Positions 24,406-33,426 of a DNA stretch of 46,804 nucleotides are shown here, piece by piece (position 1 is the first letter of the stretch; every line of letters begins with the position of its first letter). Origin of the DNA: a bacterium (GTDB lineage Bacteria > Bacillota > Clostridia > Christensenellales > CAG-138). Position numbers and translations under genes: made by a program. The notes below the pieces were generated by a model that was not told where the DNA came from, did not search any database, and worked only from the letters and a program-made list of their open reading frames with translations. The stretch spans positions 1-46,804 of the forward strand of contig JALFDW010000031.1 of the NCBI GenBank assembly GCA_022778545.1, read 5' to 3'.

Positions 24406-25434
24406 ATGGAAGAACGCCTTATTTCATCCTCCATGATGACGGAGGATGAACAGATTGAATACAGTCTGCGCCCAAAGTTCCTCAATGAATACATTGGGCA
24501 GCGCAATGTGAAGGAGCACATGCGCATCTATATTGAGGCTGCCAAGCACCGGAATGAACCGCTGGATCACGCGCTGTTATATGGCCCTCCGGGCCTTGGA
24601 AAGACCACGCTTGCCGCGATCATTGCCAACGAGATGGGAGGAAATCTGCGCGTAACGAGCGGCCCGGCGATCTCTCATGCTGGCGACCTTGCCGCGATCC
24701 TCACAAACCTTGCCGCGGGAGATGTGCTTTTCATCGATGAGATTCACCGGCTGAACGCAAGTGTGGAGGAAGTGCTTTATCCGGCCATGGAGGATTTTGC
24801 GCTCGATATCATCATCGGCAAGGGGCCGTCCGCCCACTCGATCCGGTTGGATCTGCCGCATTTTACGCTTGTGGGTGCAACGACGCGCATGGGCCTTCTG
24901 ACTTCGCCGCTTCGGGATCGTTTCGGCATTAAAGAGCAGCTTGAAATGTACCCGCCGGAGGATCTCAAGCACATCATTGAGCGTAGCGCGGAGATCCTGA
25001 ACGTTGAGATCGATCCGGAAGGAGCGTTGGAAATTGCATCGCGCTCACGCGGTACGCCGCGTATCGTGAACCGGCTGCTTAAGCGGGTGCGGGATTACGC
25101 GCAGGTGCGCGGAAATGGCACCATCGACCTTGAGACTGCGCGGGCGGCGCTTGAGATGCTTGCGATCGATGAACTTGGTCTTGATGCGGTAGACCGGCGA
25201 ATGCTCAGTGCGATGATCGAGAAATTCGGTGGCCGTGCAGTCGGGCTTGATACCATCGCCGCTGCGACGGGGGAAGATGCTACTACCATCGAAGATGTTT
25301 ATGAACCGTATTTGCTGCAGCTTGGCCTGATTGCGCGGACGCCGCGCGGCAGGATCGTCATGCCGCAGGGATATATCCATATGGGATACACGCCGCCTGC
25401 GGCACAGCCGCAGCAGGAAAAAATGAAATTCTGA
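24406..25434 (+). CDS. ruvB: Holliday junction DNA helicase RuvB
   Basis: A 342-residue AAA+ motor that drives branch migration. The N-terminal [18 protein letters not shown] is the family start, followed by Walker [16 protein letters not shown], Walker [11 protein letters not shown], sensor 1 [18 protein letters not shown] (with the arginine finger) and sensor 2 [21 protein letters not shown]-terminal winged helix ends with [21 protein letters not shown] and TPRGRIVMP. Length and order of motifs are standard. AAAGGA lies about 9 nt upstream of the ATG, 6 nt after ruvA. Confidence 0.97.
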   Translation: MEERLISSSMMTEDEQIEYSLRPKFLNEYIGQRNVKEHMRIYIEAAKHRNEPLDHALLYGPPGLGKTTLAAIIANEMGGNLRVTSGPAISHAGDLAAILTNLAAGDVLFIDEIHRLNASVEEVLYPAMEDFALDIIIGKGPSAHSIRLDLPHFTLVGATTRMGLLTSPLRDRFGIKEQLEMYPPEDLKHIIERSAEILNVEIDPEGALEIASRSRGTPRIVNRLLKRVRDYAQVRGNGTIDLETARAALEMLAIDELGLDAVDRRMLSAMIEKFGGRAVGLDTIAAATGEDATTIEDVYEPYLLQLGLIARTPRGRIVMPQGYIHMGYTPPAAQPQQEKMKF

Positions 25435-25454
25435 CCGAATAAGGAGGCCGCACG

Positions 25455-26237
25455 ATGTTTGGACGTAAAGCAAAGGAACTGGAAGAACAGTTGAACCAAA
25501 GCCAGCAGGAGGTTGCGATCCTTGCCAAGAAAGTGGAGACGCTTTCTGCAGCGCTGGAGGAATTCAAGGCAAAGGAATCCGCAATATCCGGCGCGCTGAC
25601 AAATGCACAGCGCGCGGCAGAAAAAATCATCGCGGAAGCGGAAAATGAACGTGCCGCAATCCTGAAGATGGCAGAGGAAGCGCGTGCTTCCGCAGAGCAG
25701 GAGGCGCAGGAGATCGTCGGTGATGCAAACCGCGAGGCGGATACGATCGTCGAAAAGGCGAAGGAAAAGGCACGGGGGATCGCAATGCAGGCAGAGGCAT
25801 TCATGGTGGAATACCGGGCGAATGCTGCGCGGCTGAATGAGAGCCTTCAGGCTGCGGCAACGGCGGCAGCGGCGCAGGCGGAGCAGTTCCGCGCGTTTGC
25901 TTCCGGCACACAGCTTCAGGGCGAAACAGAGCTTGCAGGCGAATACGCTGACATTTCGGCGCTGCTCGATGAAAAGGAACTGGAATTGCCCGATGATTAT
26001 GAAACGCCGGCAACGTTGATGAAGAGCATCTATGCCATCGAGAATCGTGATCTGCCGCAGCAGGAAACCGCGGAGAAAGAAGAACCGGCTGCTGCGCCGG
26101 CTGAAGATGAGCCGGAGCGCGTATGGACCGTAAACGAAATCATGAAAGATATGTCCGGCGAGCCGCTTTCGCCGGAGGATGCGGGAATCACCGCTGAGCT
26201 TGACGCAATCATCAACGATGTACTGCGGGATTCCTGA
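25455..26237 (+). CDS. Uncharacterised coiled-coil protein (DivIVA/Wag31-like layout)
   Basis: A 260-residue, very Ala/Glu-rich protein. Residues about 5-150 are heptad-like and strongly predicted by eye to be a long coiled coil, with AEKIIAEAENERAAILKMAE and the segment around ANREADTIVEKAKEKARGIA. An acidic Pro/Ala linker (about 205-225) leads to a short conserved-looking tail, VWTVNEIMKDMSGEPLSPED, ending in an amphipathic helix. The layout recalls DivIVA-type or ATP-synthase-b-like scaffolds, but the N-terminal membrane-binding domain of DivIVA is not recognisable. AAGGAGG precedes the ATG by about 8 nt. It is the last gene of the ruvCAB unit, before a terminator. Confidence 0.75.
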   Translation: MFGRKAKELEEQLNQSQQEVAILAKKVETLSAALEEFKAKESAISGALTNAQRAAEKIIAEAENERAAILKMAEEARASAEQEAQEIVGDANREADTIVEKAKEKARGIAMQAEAFMVEYRANAARLNESLQAAATAAAAQAEQFRAFASGTQLQGETELAGEYADISALLDEKELELPDDYETPATLMKSIYAIENRDLPQQETAEKEEPAAAPAEDEPERVWTVNEIMKDMSGEPLSPEDAGITAELDAIINDVLRDS

Positions 26238-26255
26238 GAACAGGGCATACTTGCC

Positions 26256-26282
26256 AAGGGGCTTGTACGGTACAGGCCCTTT
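26256..26282 (+). terminator. Intrinsic terminator after the coiled-coil gene
   Basis: A long stem (AAGGGGCTTGTAC / GTACAGGCCCTTT, 13 bp with two G-U pairs) followed by TTTCCTT. It closes the ruvCAB-coiled-coil unit and separates it from the HerA-like gene. Confidence 0.65.
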
Positions 26283-26325
26283 CCTTATCAAAAACAAAAA
26301 ACAATTCAGGAGATGAGAACATCTT

Positions 26326-27825
26326 ATGCTGAAAGACGGTAAGCTTTGGATTGCAAAAAGCGGGGATACACGGATCTTTATGGAACCCCGCATGTGCAAC
26401 CGTCATGGTATGATCGCGGGCGCAAGCGGAACGGGAAAAACGATCACGCTCAAGGTGATGGCGGAATCCTTCAGCGAGCTGGGCGTTACTGTGTTTTTGG
26501 CGGATATCAAAGGCGACCTTGCGGGAATGTGCCGGGCGGGTCAGCACAGCGAAAACATGGAAAAACGCATTGCCCGCTTTGATATCCCGGATTGGCGCTA
26601 CCGTGTGTTCCCAACGCGTTTTTGGGATATTTATGGCGAAGCGGGGCACCCGGTGCGCACGACGGTTTCCGAGATGGGACCAGAGCTGCTTGCGCGGCTG
26701 ATGGACCTTACCGATGTGCAGACGGATGTGCTCAACATCGTGTTCCATATTGCGGACGATCAGGAGCTGCTCCTTACCGATATCAAGGATCTCCGCGCCA
26801 TGCTGCGGTATGTCAGTGAAAACCGTGCCGAGTATGTTGCACAGTATGGCAACATGTCCGCGCAGAGCCTTGGCGGTATCCAACGTGCGCTGCTTGTTCT
26901 GGAGGATGCCGGTGGCGACCTTTTCTTCGGTGAACCCGCTATCGACATTTTCGACTGGATGAAAACGGATGAAAACGGTCGCGGCTACATCAACATTCTG
27001 CACAGCGTAAAGCTCGTGCAGAATCAGACGCTGTATGCAACGTTCATGCTCTTCTTGATGTCAGAGCTGTTTGAACGGCTGCCGGAAGCGGGAGACCCGG
27101 AGAAACCGAAGATCGTATTCTTCTTTGATGAAGCGCACCTGCTCTTCAACGGTGCTCCCAAGGTTCTTCTGCAGAAGGTCGAGCAGGTCGTAAAGCTGAT
27201 CCGCTCCAAAGGCGTTGGTATTTATTTCATCTCGCAAAGCCCGAGCGACATTCCGGATGCCGTGCTTGCGCAGCTTTCCAACCGCGTTCAGCATGCGCTG
27301 CGCGCCTATACGCCTGCCGAACAAAAGGCAGTACGCACGGCGGCGCAAACATTCCGCCCAAACCCGAACTTTAAGACGGAGGATGTCATCACCGAACTGG
27401 GGGTGGGTGAAGCGCTCGTCTCCTTCCTGGATGCAGAGGGCAGACCGGGCGTTGTTGAACGTGCGTTCATCCTTCCACCGCAAAGCCTGATGGGGACGAT
27501 CACGGAGGAACAGCGCCATGCCGTGATGGAAAAGAGCGAGTTGGGCGCAAAGTATGATCAGCAGATCGACCGTGAATCCGCCTACGAGCACTTTAAAGCC
27601 TTGCATGAGGAGGAAGTAAAGCAGGCGGCAGAGGAAAAAGAAGCTGCAAAGGAGCGCGAGGCGGCCAAACAGGAAAAGACAAAAAAGACCAATGCAACAA
27701 AGAAAAAAACTACGAGCAAAACGGGGAAAGCGCTTTCCAAGGCAACCTCGAGCGCAATGAACACCATTGGCCGAGAGGTCGGAAAGAAGATCGTGCGCGG
27801 GTTGTTTGGTTCGATCAAATGGTGA
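26326..27825 (+). CDS. HerA/YjgR-like ATPase (DUF853)
   Basis: A 499-residue hexameric-type P-loop ATPase of the HerA-FtsK superfamily. Walker A is [12 protein letters not shown] (about 32-43), followed by [12 protein letters not shown]; Walker B is [12 protein letters not shown] (about 264-275). The motif [20 protein letters not shown] and [20 protein letters not shown] are typical of the DUF853/YjgR group. A Lys/Ala/Glu-rich tail (about 425-480) ends in a short amphipathic helix. The cellular role of this group is not established; DNA pumping or helicase action is inferred from the superfamily. AGGAG is 13 nt upstream of the ATG, a long spacing. Neither NurA nor other HerA partners are adjacent. 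Confidence 0.9.
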   Translation: MLKDGKLWIAKSGDTRIFMEPRMCNRHGMIAGASGTGKTITLKVMAESFSELGVTVFLADIKGDLAGMCRAGQHSENMEKRIARFDIPDWRYRVFPTRFWDIYGEAGHPVRTTVSEMGPELLARLMDLTDVQTDVLNIVFHIADDQELLLTDIKDLRAMLRYVSENRAEYVAQYGNMSAQSLGGIQRALLVLEDAGGDLFFGEPAIDIFDWMKTDENGRGYINILHSVKLVQNQTLYATFMLFLMSELFERLPEAGDPEKPKIVFFFDEAHLLFNGAPKVLLQKVEQVVKLIRSKGVGIYFISQSPSDIPDAVLAQLSNRVQHALRAYTPAEQKAVRTAAQTFRPNPNFKTEDVITELGVGEALVSFLDAEGRPGVVERAFILPPQSLMGTITEEQRHAVMEKSELGAKYDQQIDRESAYEHFKALHEEEVKQAAEEKEAAKEREAAKQEKTKKTNATKKKTTSKTGKALSKATSSAMNTIGREVGKKIVRGLFGSIKW

Positions 27826-27875
27826 GCGATACAGCAGATTCTTTATATTTTCCAAATGAATAGAACACAGAGAGA

Positions 27876-27912
27876 AAAACAAGGAGCGGCAGCGAAGTCC
27901 GCTCCTTGTTTT
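27876..27912. terminator. Bidirectional intrinsic terminator
   Basis: A perfect 14-bp stem (AAAACAAGGAGCGG / CCGCTCCTTGTTTT) with a 9-nt loop lies between two convergent genes. The A-run on the left and T-run on the right make it work on both strands, for the HerA-like gene and for the SulP gene. Confidence 0.85.
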
Positions 27913-27925
27913 ATGATGTTTCGCT

Positions 27926-29554
27926 TTATTCCGCAAGCTCTGCTGCGCGGGAGAGCGCGGCATTGATTTCCGGGCAGATGTTCTTTTCGCCGATGCGGCT
28001 CAGAATGCCGGCTTTTTCCAACGTTTTGCGCGGCTGCTCATTCAGATGGGAAAGGATGAGCGTGATCCCTGCTTCGCTGCACTGCGCGTAAATCCGTTCC
28101 AGATTCCTAAGCCCCGTGCTATCGATCGCGGTTACACCCTTCATCCGCAGCACGATGCAGTTCTTGCCGGTTTCTTCCGAAACCTTCAGGATCTCATCGG
28201 CTGCGCCGAAGAACAGCGGGCCGCTGAGCTCGTAAACGGCTGCATTTTCCGGAATCGCCTTATATGCATCGTTTTCGGAAGCATCATCCCACTTGCGCAG
28301 TTTGGTGGTATCGCTCATACGCTTCATGAAAAGCACGCATGTGAGAACGAGCCCAACTTCGATGGCGACTACGAGGTCAAATACGACCGTGAGCGCAAAC
28401 GTGAGCACGAGGACGAGAATATCGCTCTTCGGCGCTGTTTTGACGATGCGGACGAACTGCCTCCATTCGCTCATATTGTAGGCGACCATGAGTAGGATCG
28501 CGGCGATTGCGGGCATGGGGATCAAAGCGGCATAAGGCATCAGCACAACGAGGACGAGCAGCAGCACAATTGCGTGCACGATGCCGACTACAGGTGTGCG
28601 GCCGCCGTTTTTGATGTTCGCCGCCGTGCGGGCAATTGCGCCTGTTGCGGGGATACCGCCGAAGAGCGCGGAGCCGATATTACCAACGCCCTGCGCAACA
28701 AGCTCCATGTTGGAGTTATGCTTTGAACCGATCATGCCGTCAGCCACTACGCAGGAGAGCAAAGATTCAATCGCGGCAAGCACGGCGATCGTCAGCGCGT
28801 CCGGCAGAAGCGCACCAACGCTCGAGAGGCTGATAGCCGGGAAAGTCAGCTTGGGAAGGCTGCTGCTGATGGAGTAAAGATCTCCGATCGTGTTTACGGG
28901 CAGCTTGCAAAACTTCACGAGAAGAACGCTCACGATGATGGCGATCAAAGAACCGGGTACGCGCTTGCTGACGCGGGGCCAGAAGATGAGAATCAGCAGG
29001 CAGAGAGCGCCCACAAGCAGCGCATAAGGATTGAAGGTGGAAAAATTGGAGACGAGGGCTTCCGCTTTTTCCATGGTTTCCACAGCCGTTGTGCCGGGTG
29101 CGTAGGTGATGCCGAAAAAGTCTTTGAGCTGGCCGATCAGAATCGTAACGGCAATGCCGGACGTGAAGCCTGTGGTGATGGTGAAAGGAATGAAGCGGAT
29201 CAGGTTGCCGAGCTTAAATATACCCATCAGGATCAGGAAGATACCAGCCATAATGGTAGCCAGGGCAAGCCCGCTCATCCCGTTCCTTGCGACAATGCCG
29301 GCAACGATCGTTGCAAAGGCTGCCGTTGGACCCGAGATCTGAACTTTGCTGCCGCCGAGGGCTGCGATCAGAAAGCCGGCTACGATTGCAGTATAGAGCC
29401 CCTGCTCCGGGTTCACGCCGGAAGCGAGGGCCAACGCGATGGAGAGAGGCAGGGCAATGATCGCAACGATGACGCCTGCGATCAGGTCTTTCGCAAACTG
29501 CTCTTTACTGTAATTACGAAGTGAAAGAAGCAGTTCCGGTTTCATTCCATTCAT
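27926..29554 (-). CDS. SulP-family anion transporter with STAS domain
   Basis: A 542-residue membrane transporter (SLC26/SulP). About 12-14 hydrophobic segments occupy residues 20-420. The N-terminal NYSKEQFAKDLIAGVIVAI and GLYTAIVAGFLIAALGGSKVQISGPTAA-type region (split here: GLYTAIVAGF, then GGSKVQISGPTAAF) is the sulfate-transporter signature. The C-terminal STAS domain (about 440-542) contains GVTAIDSTGLRNLERI with the Ser-Thr that is often phosphorylated. Members carry sulfate, bicarbonate or other anions; the substrate here cannot be told. The start ATG is at 29554 with AAAGGTG 5 nt upstream. Confidence 0.9.
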   Translation of the reverse strand: MNGMKPELLLSLRNYSKEQFAKDLIAGVIVAIIALPLSIALALASGVNPEQGLYTAIVAGFLIAALGGSKVQISGPTAAFATIVAGIVARNGMSGLALATIMAGIFLILMGIFKLGNLIRFIPFTITTGFTSGIAVTILIGQLKDFFGITYAPGTTAVETMEKAEALVSNFSTFNPYALLVGALCLLILIFWPRVSKRVPGSLIAIIVSVLLVKFCKLPVNTIGDLYSISSSLPKLTFPAISLSSVGALLPDALTIAVLAAIESLLSCVVADGMIGSKHNSNMELVAQGVGNIGSALFGGIPATGAIARTAANIKNGGRTPVVGIVHAIVLLLVLVVLMPYAALIPMPAIAAILLMVAYNMSEWRQFVRIVKTAPKSDILVLVLTFALTVVFDLVVAIEVGLVLTCVLFMKRMSDTTKLRKWDDASENDAYKAIPENAAVYELSGPLFFGAADEILKVSEETGKNCIVLRMKGVTAIDSTGLRNLERIYAQCSEAGITLILSHLNEQPRKTLEKAGILSRIGEKNICPEINAALSRAAELAE

Positions 29555-29605
29555 AAAAGCACCTTTACTGGAAGCCGCATGATTTGCTGAGCAGCGGCCT
29601 GGAAA

Positions 29606-29634
29606 ATTGTATCAAAATTCTTAACGCGAAACAA
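29606..29634 (-). promoter_or_regulatory. Candidate sigma-A promoter of the SulP gene
   Basis: On the minus strand, TTGTTT (29634-29629) and TACAAT (29611-29606) with a 17-nt spacer, about 50 nt upstream of the ATG. Confidence 0.55.
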
Positions 29635-29645
29635 GGGGGACGAAT

Positions 29646-29679
29646 AAAAAGATGAAGGGCGCCTTGAAAAAGCGCCCTT
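29646..29679 (-). terminator. Intrinsic terminator of the P-type ATPase gene
   Basis: An 8-bp perfect stem (AAGGGCGC / GCGCCCTT, 9-nt loop), followed on the minus strand by TCATCTTTTT, 17 nt after the ATPase stop. Confidence 0.65.
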
Positions 29680-29695
29680 GCATGGGAAAATTCGC

Positions 29696-32326
29696 TTATT
29701 TCTTTCTTGCACAACGCCGCTGCAGCAACTTCACAAGCTCTACGATGGGGATCACGCTTACCGCAAGCACCATTGCAACGGTGTACTCCAGCGCGCTGAT
29801 ATGGGTGAAACCAAAGGCAGCAGAGATGCCGGGCAGATAGATCACGGCAGTGGTCAGAGCAAGGCTCAGCAGCATGGCACCCCAGAGAACCGGGTTATGC
29901 GTGTGCAGCTGAAATACGCTGCCGCGTTGGCTCCGCAGGTTGAAGCTGTGGAAGATCTCCGCCATGCTCATGGTCAGGAAGGCCATCGTCACGCCGTCCG
30001 CGCTTTGGGCAATCTCCCATACGCCGGATTCAATGTAATGCCCGGTAAAGTAGGCGAGAAGCGTGACGAGTGTAACGAGCAGCCCCTGATAAGCGACGTC
30101 AACACCAAGCCCACCGGAAAAGATGCCGTCGTTTGCGCTGCGCGGCTGACGGCGCATGAGGTCCGGTTCCCCCTTTTCCATGCCGAGGGCAAGCGCGGGG
30201 AAGCAATCCGTGATAAGATTGATCCACAGCAGGTGCACAGGTTCCAGGATGACGAAGCCAAGCAGCGTCGCAAAGAAAACGCTGAGCACTTCGCTCATGT
30301 TTGAGCCAAGCAGGAACTGGATGGCTTTGCGGATGTTGTCATAGATGCGGCGGCCTTCACTGACCGCGCCTACGATGGTTGCAAAGTTGTCATCCGCAAG
30401 CACCATGTCGGCAACGTTTTTCGTAACATCGGTGCCGGTGATGCCCATGCCAACGCCGATGTCAGCACTCTTGATGCTCGGGGCATCGTTTACGCCATCG
30501 CCGGTCATGGCAGTGATGCAGCCATGCTTGCGCCATGCGTTAACGATGCGCACCTTGTGCTCCGGCTGCACGCGGGCATACACGCTGTAATGGTCAATGG
30601 TACGGCTGAGCTCTTCATCGCTGATGTCATTGAGCTGCGCTCCGGTAATGGCCTGGCTTTCATCCGTAAGGATGCCAAGCTGCCGCGCAATGGCAACTGC
30701 GGTGTCCCTGTGGTCTCCTGTGATCATGACTGGACGGATGCCCGCTGTGCGACATTCTTCAATCGCGGCCTTGACTTCCGGGCGAATGGGGTCGATCATA
30801 CCCGCAAGCCCGAGGAAAGTAAGAGACTGTTCAAGAGAGGCGGGGGTAAGGTCAGTTGGAAACACGTCATAAGTGCGGCGCGCTACGGCAAGGACGCGAA
30901 GCGCCTGATCCGCCATGGCTTTGTTTGCGGCGAGAAGTTCTGCGCGCACAGCATCGGTCATGGGATATTCTACGCCATCCTTCCAATAGAAAGTGCAGCG
31001 CTTCAGAATCTCATCTGGTGCTCCTTTGGTGTATTGGGTGACACCATGCTCCGTTTTGTGCAGTGTGCTCATCATCTTGCGCATGCTGTCAAATGGCGCT
31101 TCCGCTATGCGGGGTGTTACCTTCTCAAGCTGCAGCTTATGGAGTTCAAGCCGTGTTGCCCAATTAACAAGTGCGCACTCCGTCGGTTCACCGATGGCCT
31201 CGCCGGTTTCATCCGGCGCTGCATCGGAGCAGAGGGCCATAGCCTGAGCTGTGGCACGTTCGTCGCCGAAGTGATCCACGACCGTCATTTTATTCTGGGT
31301 CAGCGTGCCCGTTTTATCGCTGCAGATGACCTGCGCACAGCCAAGCGTCTCCACAGCGGTGAGCCTGCGGATGACGGCGTTGCGTTTGGACATATTGGTC
31401 ACGCCGATAGAAAGTACGATCGTTACCACTGTGGCAAGGCCTTCCGGAATCGCGGCAACGGCAAGGCTTACTGCGACCATGAACGTACTGATCACAACAT
31501 CAAGGTGGAAATCACCCGCCCTTAAAAGGCTGAATGCAAAGATAAACACGCAGATGCCGAGTACGATCCAACTCAACACCTTGCTCAGTTGAGCAAGTTT
31601 TATCTGCAGCGGGGTCTGCCCGTCTTCGGCAGCGGAGAGCGCATCTGCGATCTTGCCCATTTCCGTATCCATCCCTGTGGCGGTAATGACGGCGCGGCCG
31701 CGGCCATATACGACCGTGCTCCCCATGTAGACCATGTTGTGCCTGTCTCCCAGCGGGACATCAGCATCGCCGGCGTCAATGGCGTCTGCGCTCTTTTCTA
31801 CAGGAACGCTTTCGCCGGTCAGTGCGGCTTCTTCTGCCTTCATGCTGGCGGATTCCAGGATGCGCGCATCCGCCGGGACGGCATCGCCGGCTTCAAGAAC
31901 GATCACATCGCCCGGGACGAGCAATTCGCTTTTGACGGATATCTGCCTGCCGTCGCGCAGAACTTTGCTTGTTGCCGCGGTCATCGCCTGAAGCGCTTCG
32001 ATTGCCTTTTCAGCCTTGCTTTCCTGATAGACGCCCAGCACTGCGTTGATGAGCACAACGATCAGGATGATGAACACATCCGCAAAGCTTTCGCCGCTGT
32101 ATGCTGCGGTGATGCCGGAAACCGCAGCTGCCGCAAGCAGGATGAGGATCATGGGGTCCTTCAGCTGCGCGATAAAGCGCTGCAGCAGCGTCTCCTTTTT
32201 CGCTTCGGCGAGCTTGTTTGGGCCGTGCTCTGTAAGCCGCTTTTCTGCCTCATGCGCAGACAGGCCTTCCTGCTCGGAACCAAGGTCGGCAAGCACTCTT
32301 TGGGAGTCTTCGCAATAGTACTTCAA
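29696..32326 (-). CDS. P-type Ca2+/Mn2+-type cation-transporting ATPase
   Basis: An 876-residue P2A-like pump. The N-terminal cation-ATPase domain (LTEHGPNKLAEAKKETLL) is followed by the actuator TGESVPVEKSAD and membrane helix 4 with PEGLATVVTIVLS, the metal-site motif of Ca2+ pumps. The phosphorylation site is DKTGTLTQNKM with Asp337, then KGAPDEIL, MITGDHRDTA and the hinge TGDGVNDAPSIKSADIG. The C-terminal six helices are complete. The start is TTG at 32326 with GGAAAGGG 8 nt upstream. A yybP-ykoY-type Mn2+ riboswitch with a terminator precedes it, so Mn2+ export (possibly with Ca2+) is the best guess; lactococcal YoaB is a known precedent for such a pairing. Confidence 0.93.
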   Translation of the reverse strand: MKYYCEDSQRVLADLGSEQEGLSAHEAEKRLTEHGPNKLAEAKKETLLQRFIAQLKDPMILILLAAAAVSGITAAYSGESFADVFIILIVVLINAVLGVYQESKAEKAIEALQAMTAATSKVLRDGRQISVKSELLVPGDVIVLEAGDAVPADARILESASMKAEEAALTGESVPVEKSADAIDAGDADVPLGDRHNMVYMGSTVVYGRGRAVITATGMDTEMGKIADALSAAEDGQTPLQIKLAQLSKVLSWIVLGICVFIFAFSLLRAGDFHLDVVISTFMVAVSLAVAAIPEGLATVVTIVLSIGVTNMSKRNAVIRRLTAVETLGCAQVICSDKTGTLTQNKMTVVDHFGDERATAQAMALCSDAAPDETGEAIGEPTECALVNWATRLELHKLQLEKVTPRIAEAPFDSMRKMMSTLHKTEHGVTQYTKGAPDEILKRCTFYWKDGVEYPMTDAVRAELLAANKAMADQALRVLAVARRTYDVFPTDLTPASLEQSLTFLGLAGMIDPIRPEVKAAIEECRTAGIRPVMITGDHRDTAVAIARQLGILTDESQAITGAQLNDISDEELSRTIDHYSVYARVQPEHKVRIVNAWRKHGCITAMTGDGVNDAPSIKSADIGVGMGITGTDVTKNVADMVLADDNFATIVGAVSEGRRIYDNIRKAIQFLLGSNMSEVLSVFFATLLGFVILEPVHLLWINLITDCFPALALGMEKGEPDLMRRQPRSANDGIFSGGLGVDVAYQGLLVTLVTLLAYFTGHYIESGVWEIAQSADGVTMAFLTMSMAEIFHSFNLRSQRGSVFQLHTHNPVLWGAMLLSLALTTAVIYLPGISAAFGFTHISALEYTVAMVLAVSVIPIVELVKLLQRRCARKK

Positions 32327-32383
32327 TTTGTGATCCCTTTCCTTTCATTAATCTATCATTTAATATTTCTCGCTGCTATAATG

Positions 32384-32419
32384 AAAAAACTCATGTGCAG
32401 AAAAATTCTGCACATGAGT
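32384..32419 (-). terminator. Riboswitch-controlled intrinsic terminator
   Basis: A perfect 14-bp stem (ACTCATGTGCAGAA paired with its complement, 3-nt loop) followed on the minus strand by TTTTTT. It lies between the aptamer and the ATPase start; its 5' arm competes with riboswitch stem P1. Confidence 0.9.
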
Positions 32420-32505
32420 CTCGTTTTTTCATTTAAGCCAGGCGCAAGCGCCATGATGTTGGACTTAAACCATGTAAAACATGGTAACTACTCCCTCATG
32501 GAAAT
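32384..32505 (-). promoter_or_regulatory. yybP-ykoY Mn2+ riboswitch (aptamer plus expression platform)
   Basis: Read on the minus strand, the leader has all parts of the yybP-ykoY consensus in order. P1 5' strand CATGAG (32500-32495) runs into the conserved GGGAGTAG loop. A P2 hairpin CCATGT-TTT-ACATGG follows. Then comes TTAAGTC with the loop CAACATCA, a GGCG-CTTG-CGCC stem and the partner TGGCTTAA, and finally ACGAGA joined to the P1 3' strand CTCATG (32418-32413). CTCATG is also the beginning of the terminator 5' arm, so metal-stabilised P1 would prevent termination: an ON switch for the downstream pump gene. The class senses Mn2+. Aptamer limits are about 32413-32500. Confidence 0.9.
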
Positions 32506-32522
32506 ATTAAGTTATAATATTA

Positions 32523-32550
32523 ATTATACGCGGCCGGAAGAAAAAAGCAA
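32523..32550 (-). promoter_or_regulatory. Candidate promoter of the riboswitch-ATPase transcript
   Basis: On the minus strand, TTGCTT (32550-32545) and a perfect TATAAT (32528-32523) with a 16-nt spacer. Transcription would begin a few bases before the riboswitch P1 stem. Confidence 0.5.
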
Positions 32551-32609
32551 GGGAGGAAAACAACGAAAAATGTGGAAAAACTGTGAAGATGAATGCCGGC
32601 ACATTATGT

Positions 32610-33329
32610 TCACTCGAATATGTCCCTTGTTGCGGGCTTTTCTTCGCGCGGGAAAATGCTGAGTGTCGCGCCATCGTATGCGGCGAGCGCGATGGAAGAG
32701 GCGTCCTCATAACTTTGCGCGTTCAGCTGCTTTTCAAGCCAGGTTTCATTGAACCCCACCGCTTTCAGGTTGTCATGCAGGATGAAGCCATCAAGGATCA
32801 GGCTGACGGAGAGGTTTTCTTCCTGTAGCGTCAGCTGCATGTCCTGCGGCTGGACGGGGCGTGCCTCTGCCTTTGGCATAAAGCTCAGTTTGCCGTTTGC
32901 TTCCAGCAGAACGGCCTGCAGGTCATTCAGGTCGAAAAAACCATTTACGCGGCATTGCATCAGAAATTCTGAAAGGTCAATGTGTGCCTTTTTCAGGTTG
33001 GCACGGTAGAATTTCCCGCGGCTGAACAAAAGAAGGCTTTTGCCGGACAAAGCGCGCCGTGCACGAAGGCTTTTGCTTGTTGCGAGTGAGATCAGCACTG
33101 TAACAGCTGCATAAACCAATATCGCAAGAAGTGGTTTCAGTATGTCCTCCTGTGCGGTTGCCATTTCGGCTGCAATGGAGCCTATTGTAATGCCGCACAC
33201 ATAGTCGAACATGCTCAGCTGGGACATCTGCCGGTTTCCCATCAGCTTTGTGGCGATGAACAATACGACGATCGATGTGAACGCGCCTAAGCCAATCTGT
33301 ACGAAATCGTTCAATTCCAGTTCCAACAT
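32610..33329 (-). CDS. DUF421 / YetF-family membrane protein
   Basis: A 239-residue protein with three N-terminal membrane helices (about 10-30, 38-58, 62-82) and a C-terminal cytoplasmic part made of two small alpha/beta units. GNRQMSQLSMFDYVCGITIGSIAA is too long to quote in full; its core SQLSMFDYVCGITIGS is the DUF421 signature, and SGKSLLLFSRGKF with VNGFFDLNDLQAVLLEANG follows in the soluble domain. Function is unknown to me; Bacillus YetF-type paralogues are linked to sporulation or the envelope. ATG at 33329 with GGAG upstream. It is divergent from the DUF4364 gene, and its transcript may run on toward the riboswitch region, which has no separate terminator for it. Confidence 0.85.
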   Translation of the reverse strand: MLELELNDFVQIGLGAFTSIVVLFIATKLMGNRQMSQLSMFDYVCGITIGSIAAEMATAQEDILKPLLAILVYAAVTVLISLATSKSLRARRALSGKSLLLFSRGKFYRANLKKAHIDLSEFLMQCRVNGFFDLNDLQAVLLEANGKLSFMPKAEARPVQPQDMQLTLQEENLSVSLILDGFILHDNLKAVGFNETWLEKQLNAQSYEDASSIALAAYDGATLSIFPREEKPATRDIFE

Positions 33330-33380
33330 TCTGTCTCCTTTTGCCGCGCTTCCCGGCAGCTTTTTTTGTGGGCAAGGTTA

Positions 33381-33389
33381 TGGTATAAT
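33381..33389 (+). promoter_or_regulatory. Extended -10 promoter of the DUF4364 gene
   Basis: TGG-TATAAT (33381-33389), an extended -10 element with a perfect hexamer; no clear -35 is seen. It lies 38 nt before the ATG, in the gap between divergent genes. Confidence 0.55.
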
Positions 33390-33426
33390 CAATATAATAT
33401 CTGGTGCAGACACGGAGGCGAGTTCT

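Noticed and set aside
32420-32500. Hairpins upstream of the ATPase, first considered as an M-box or simple operators
   Set aside because: The order of conserved loops (GGGAGTAG, CAACATCA, ACGAGA) fits the yybP-ykoY class and not the M-box.
31589-32662. Plus-strand frame (357 codons) crossing the ATPase start, the riboswitch and the DUF421 3' end
   Set aside because: It runs through a structured leader and antisense to two real genes; no RBS and no motif.
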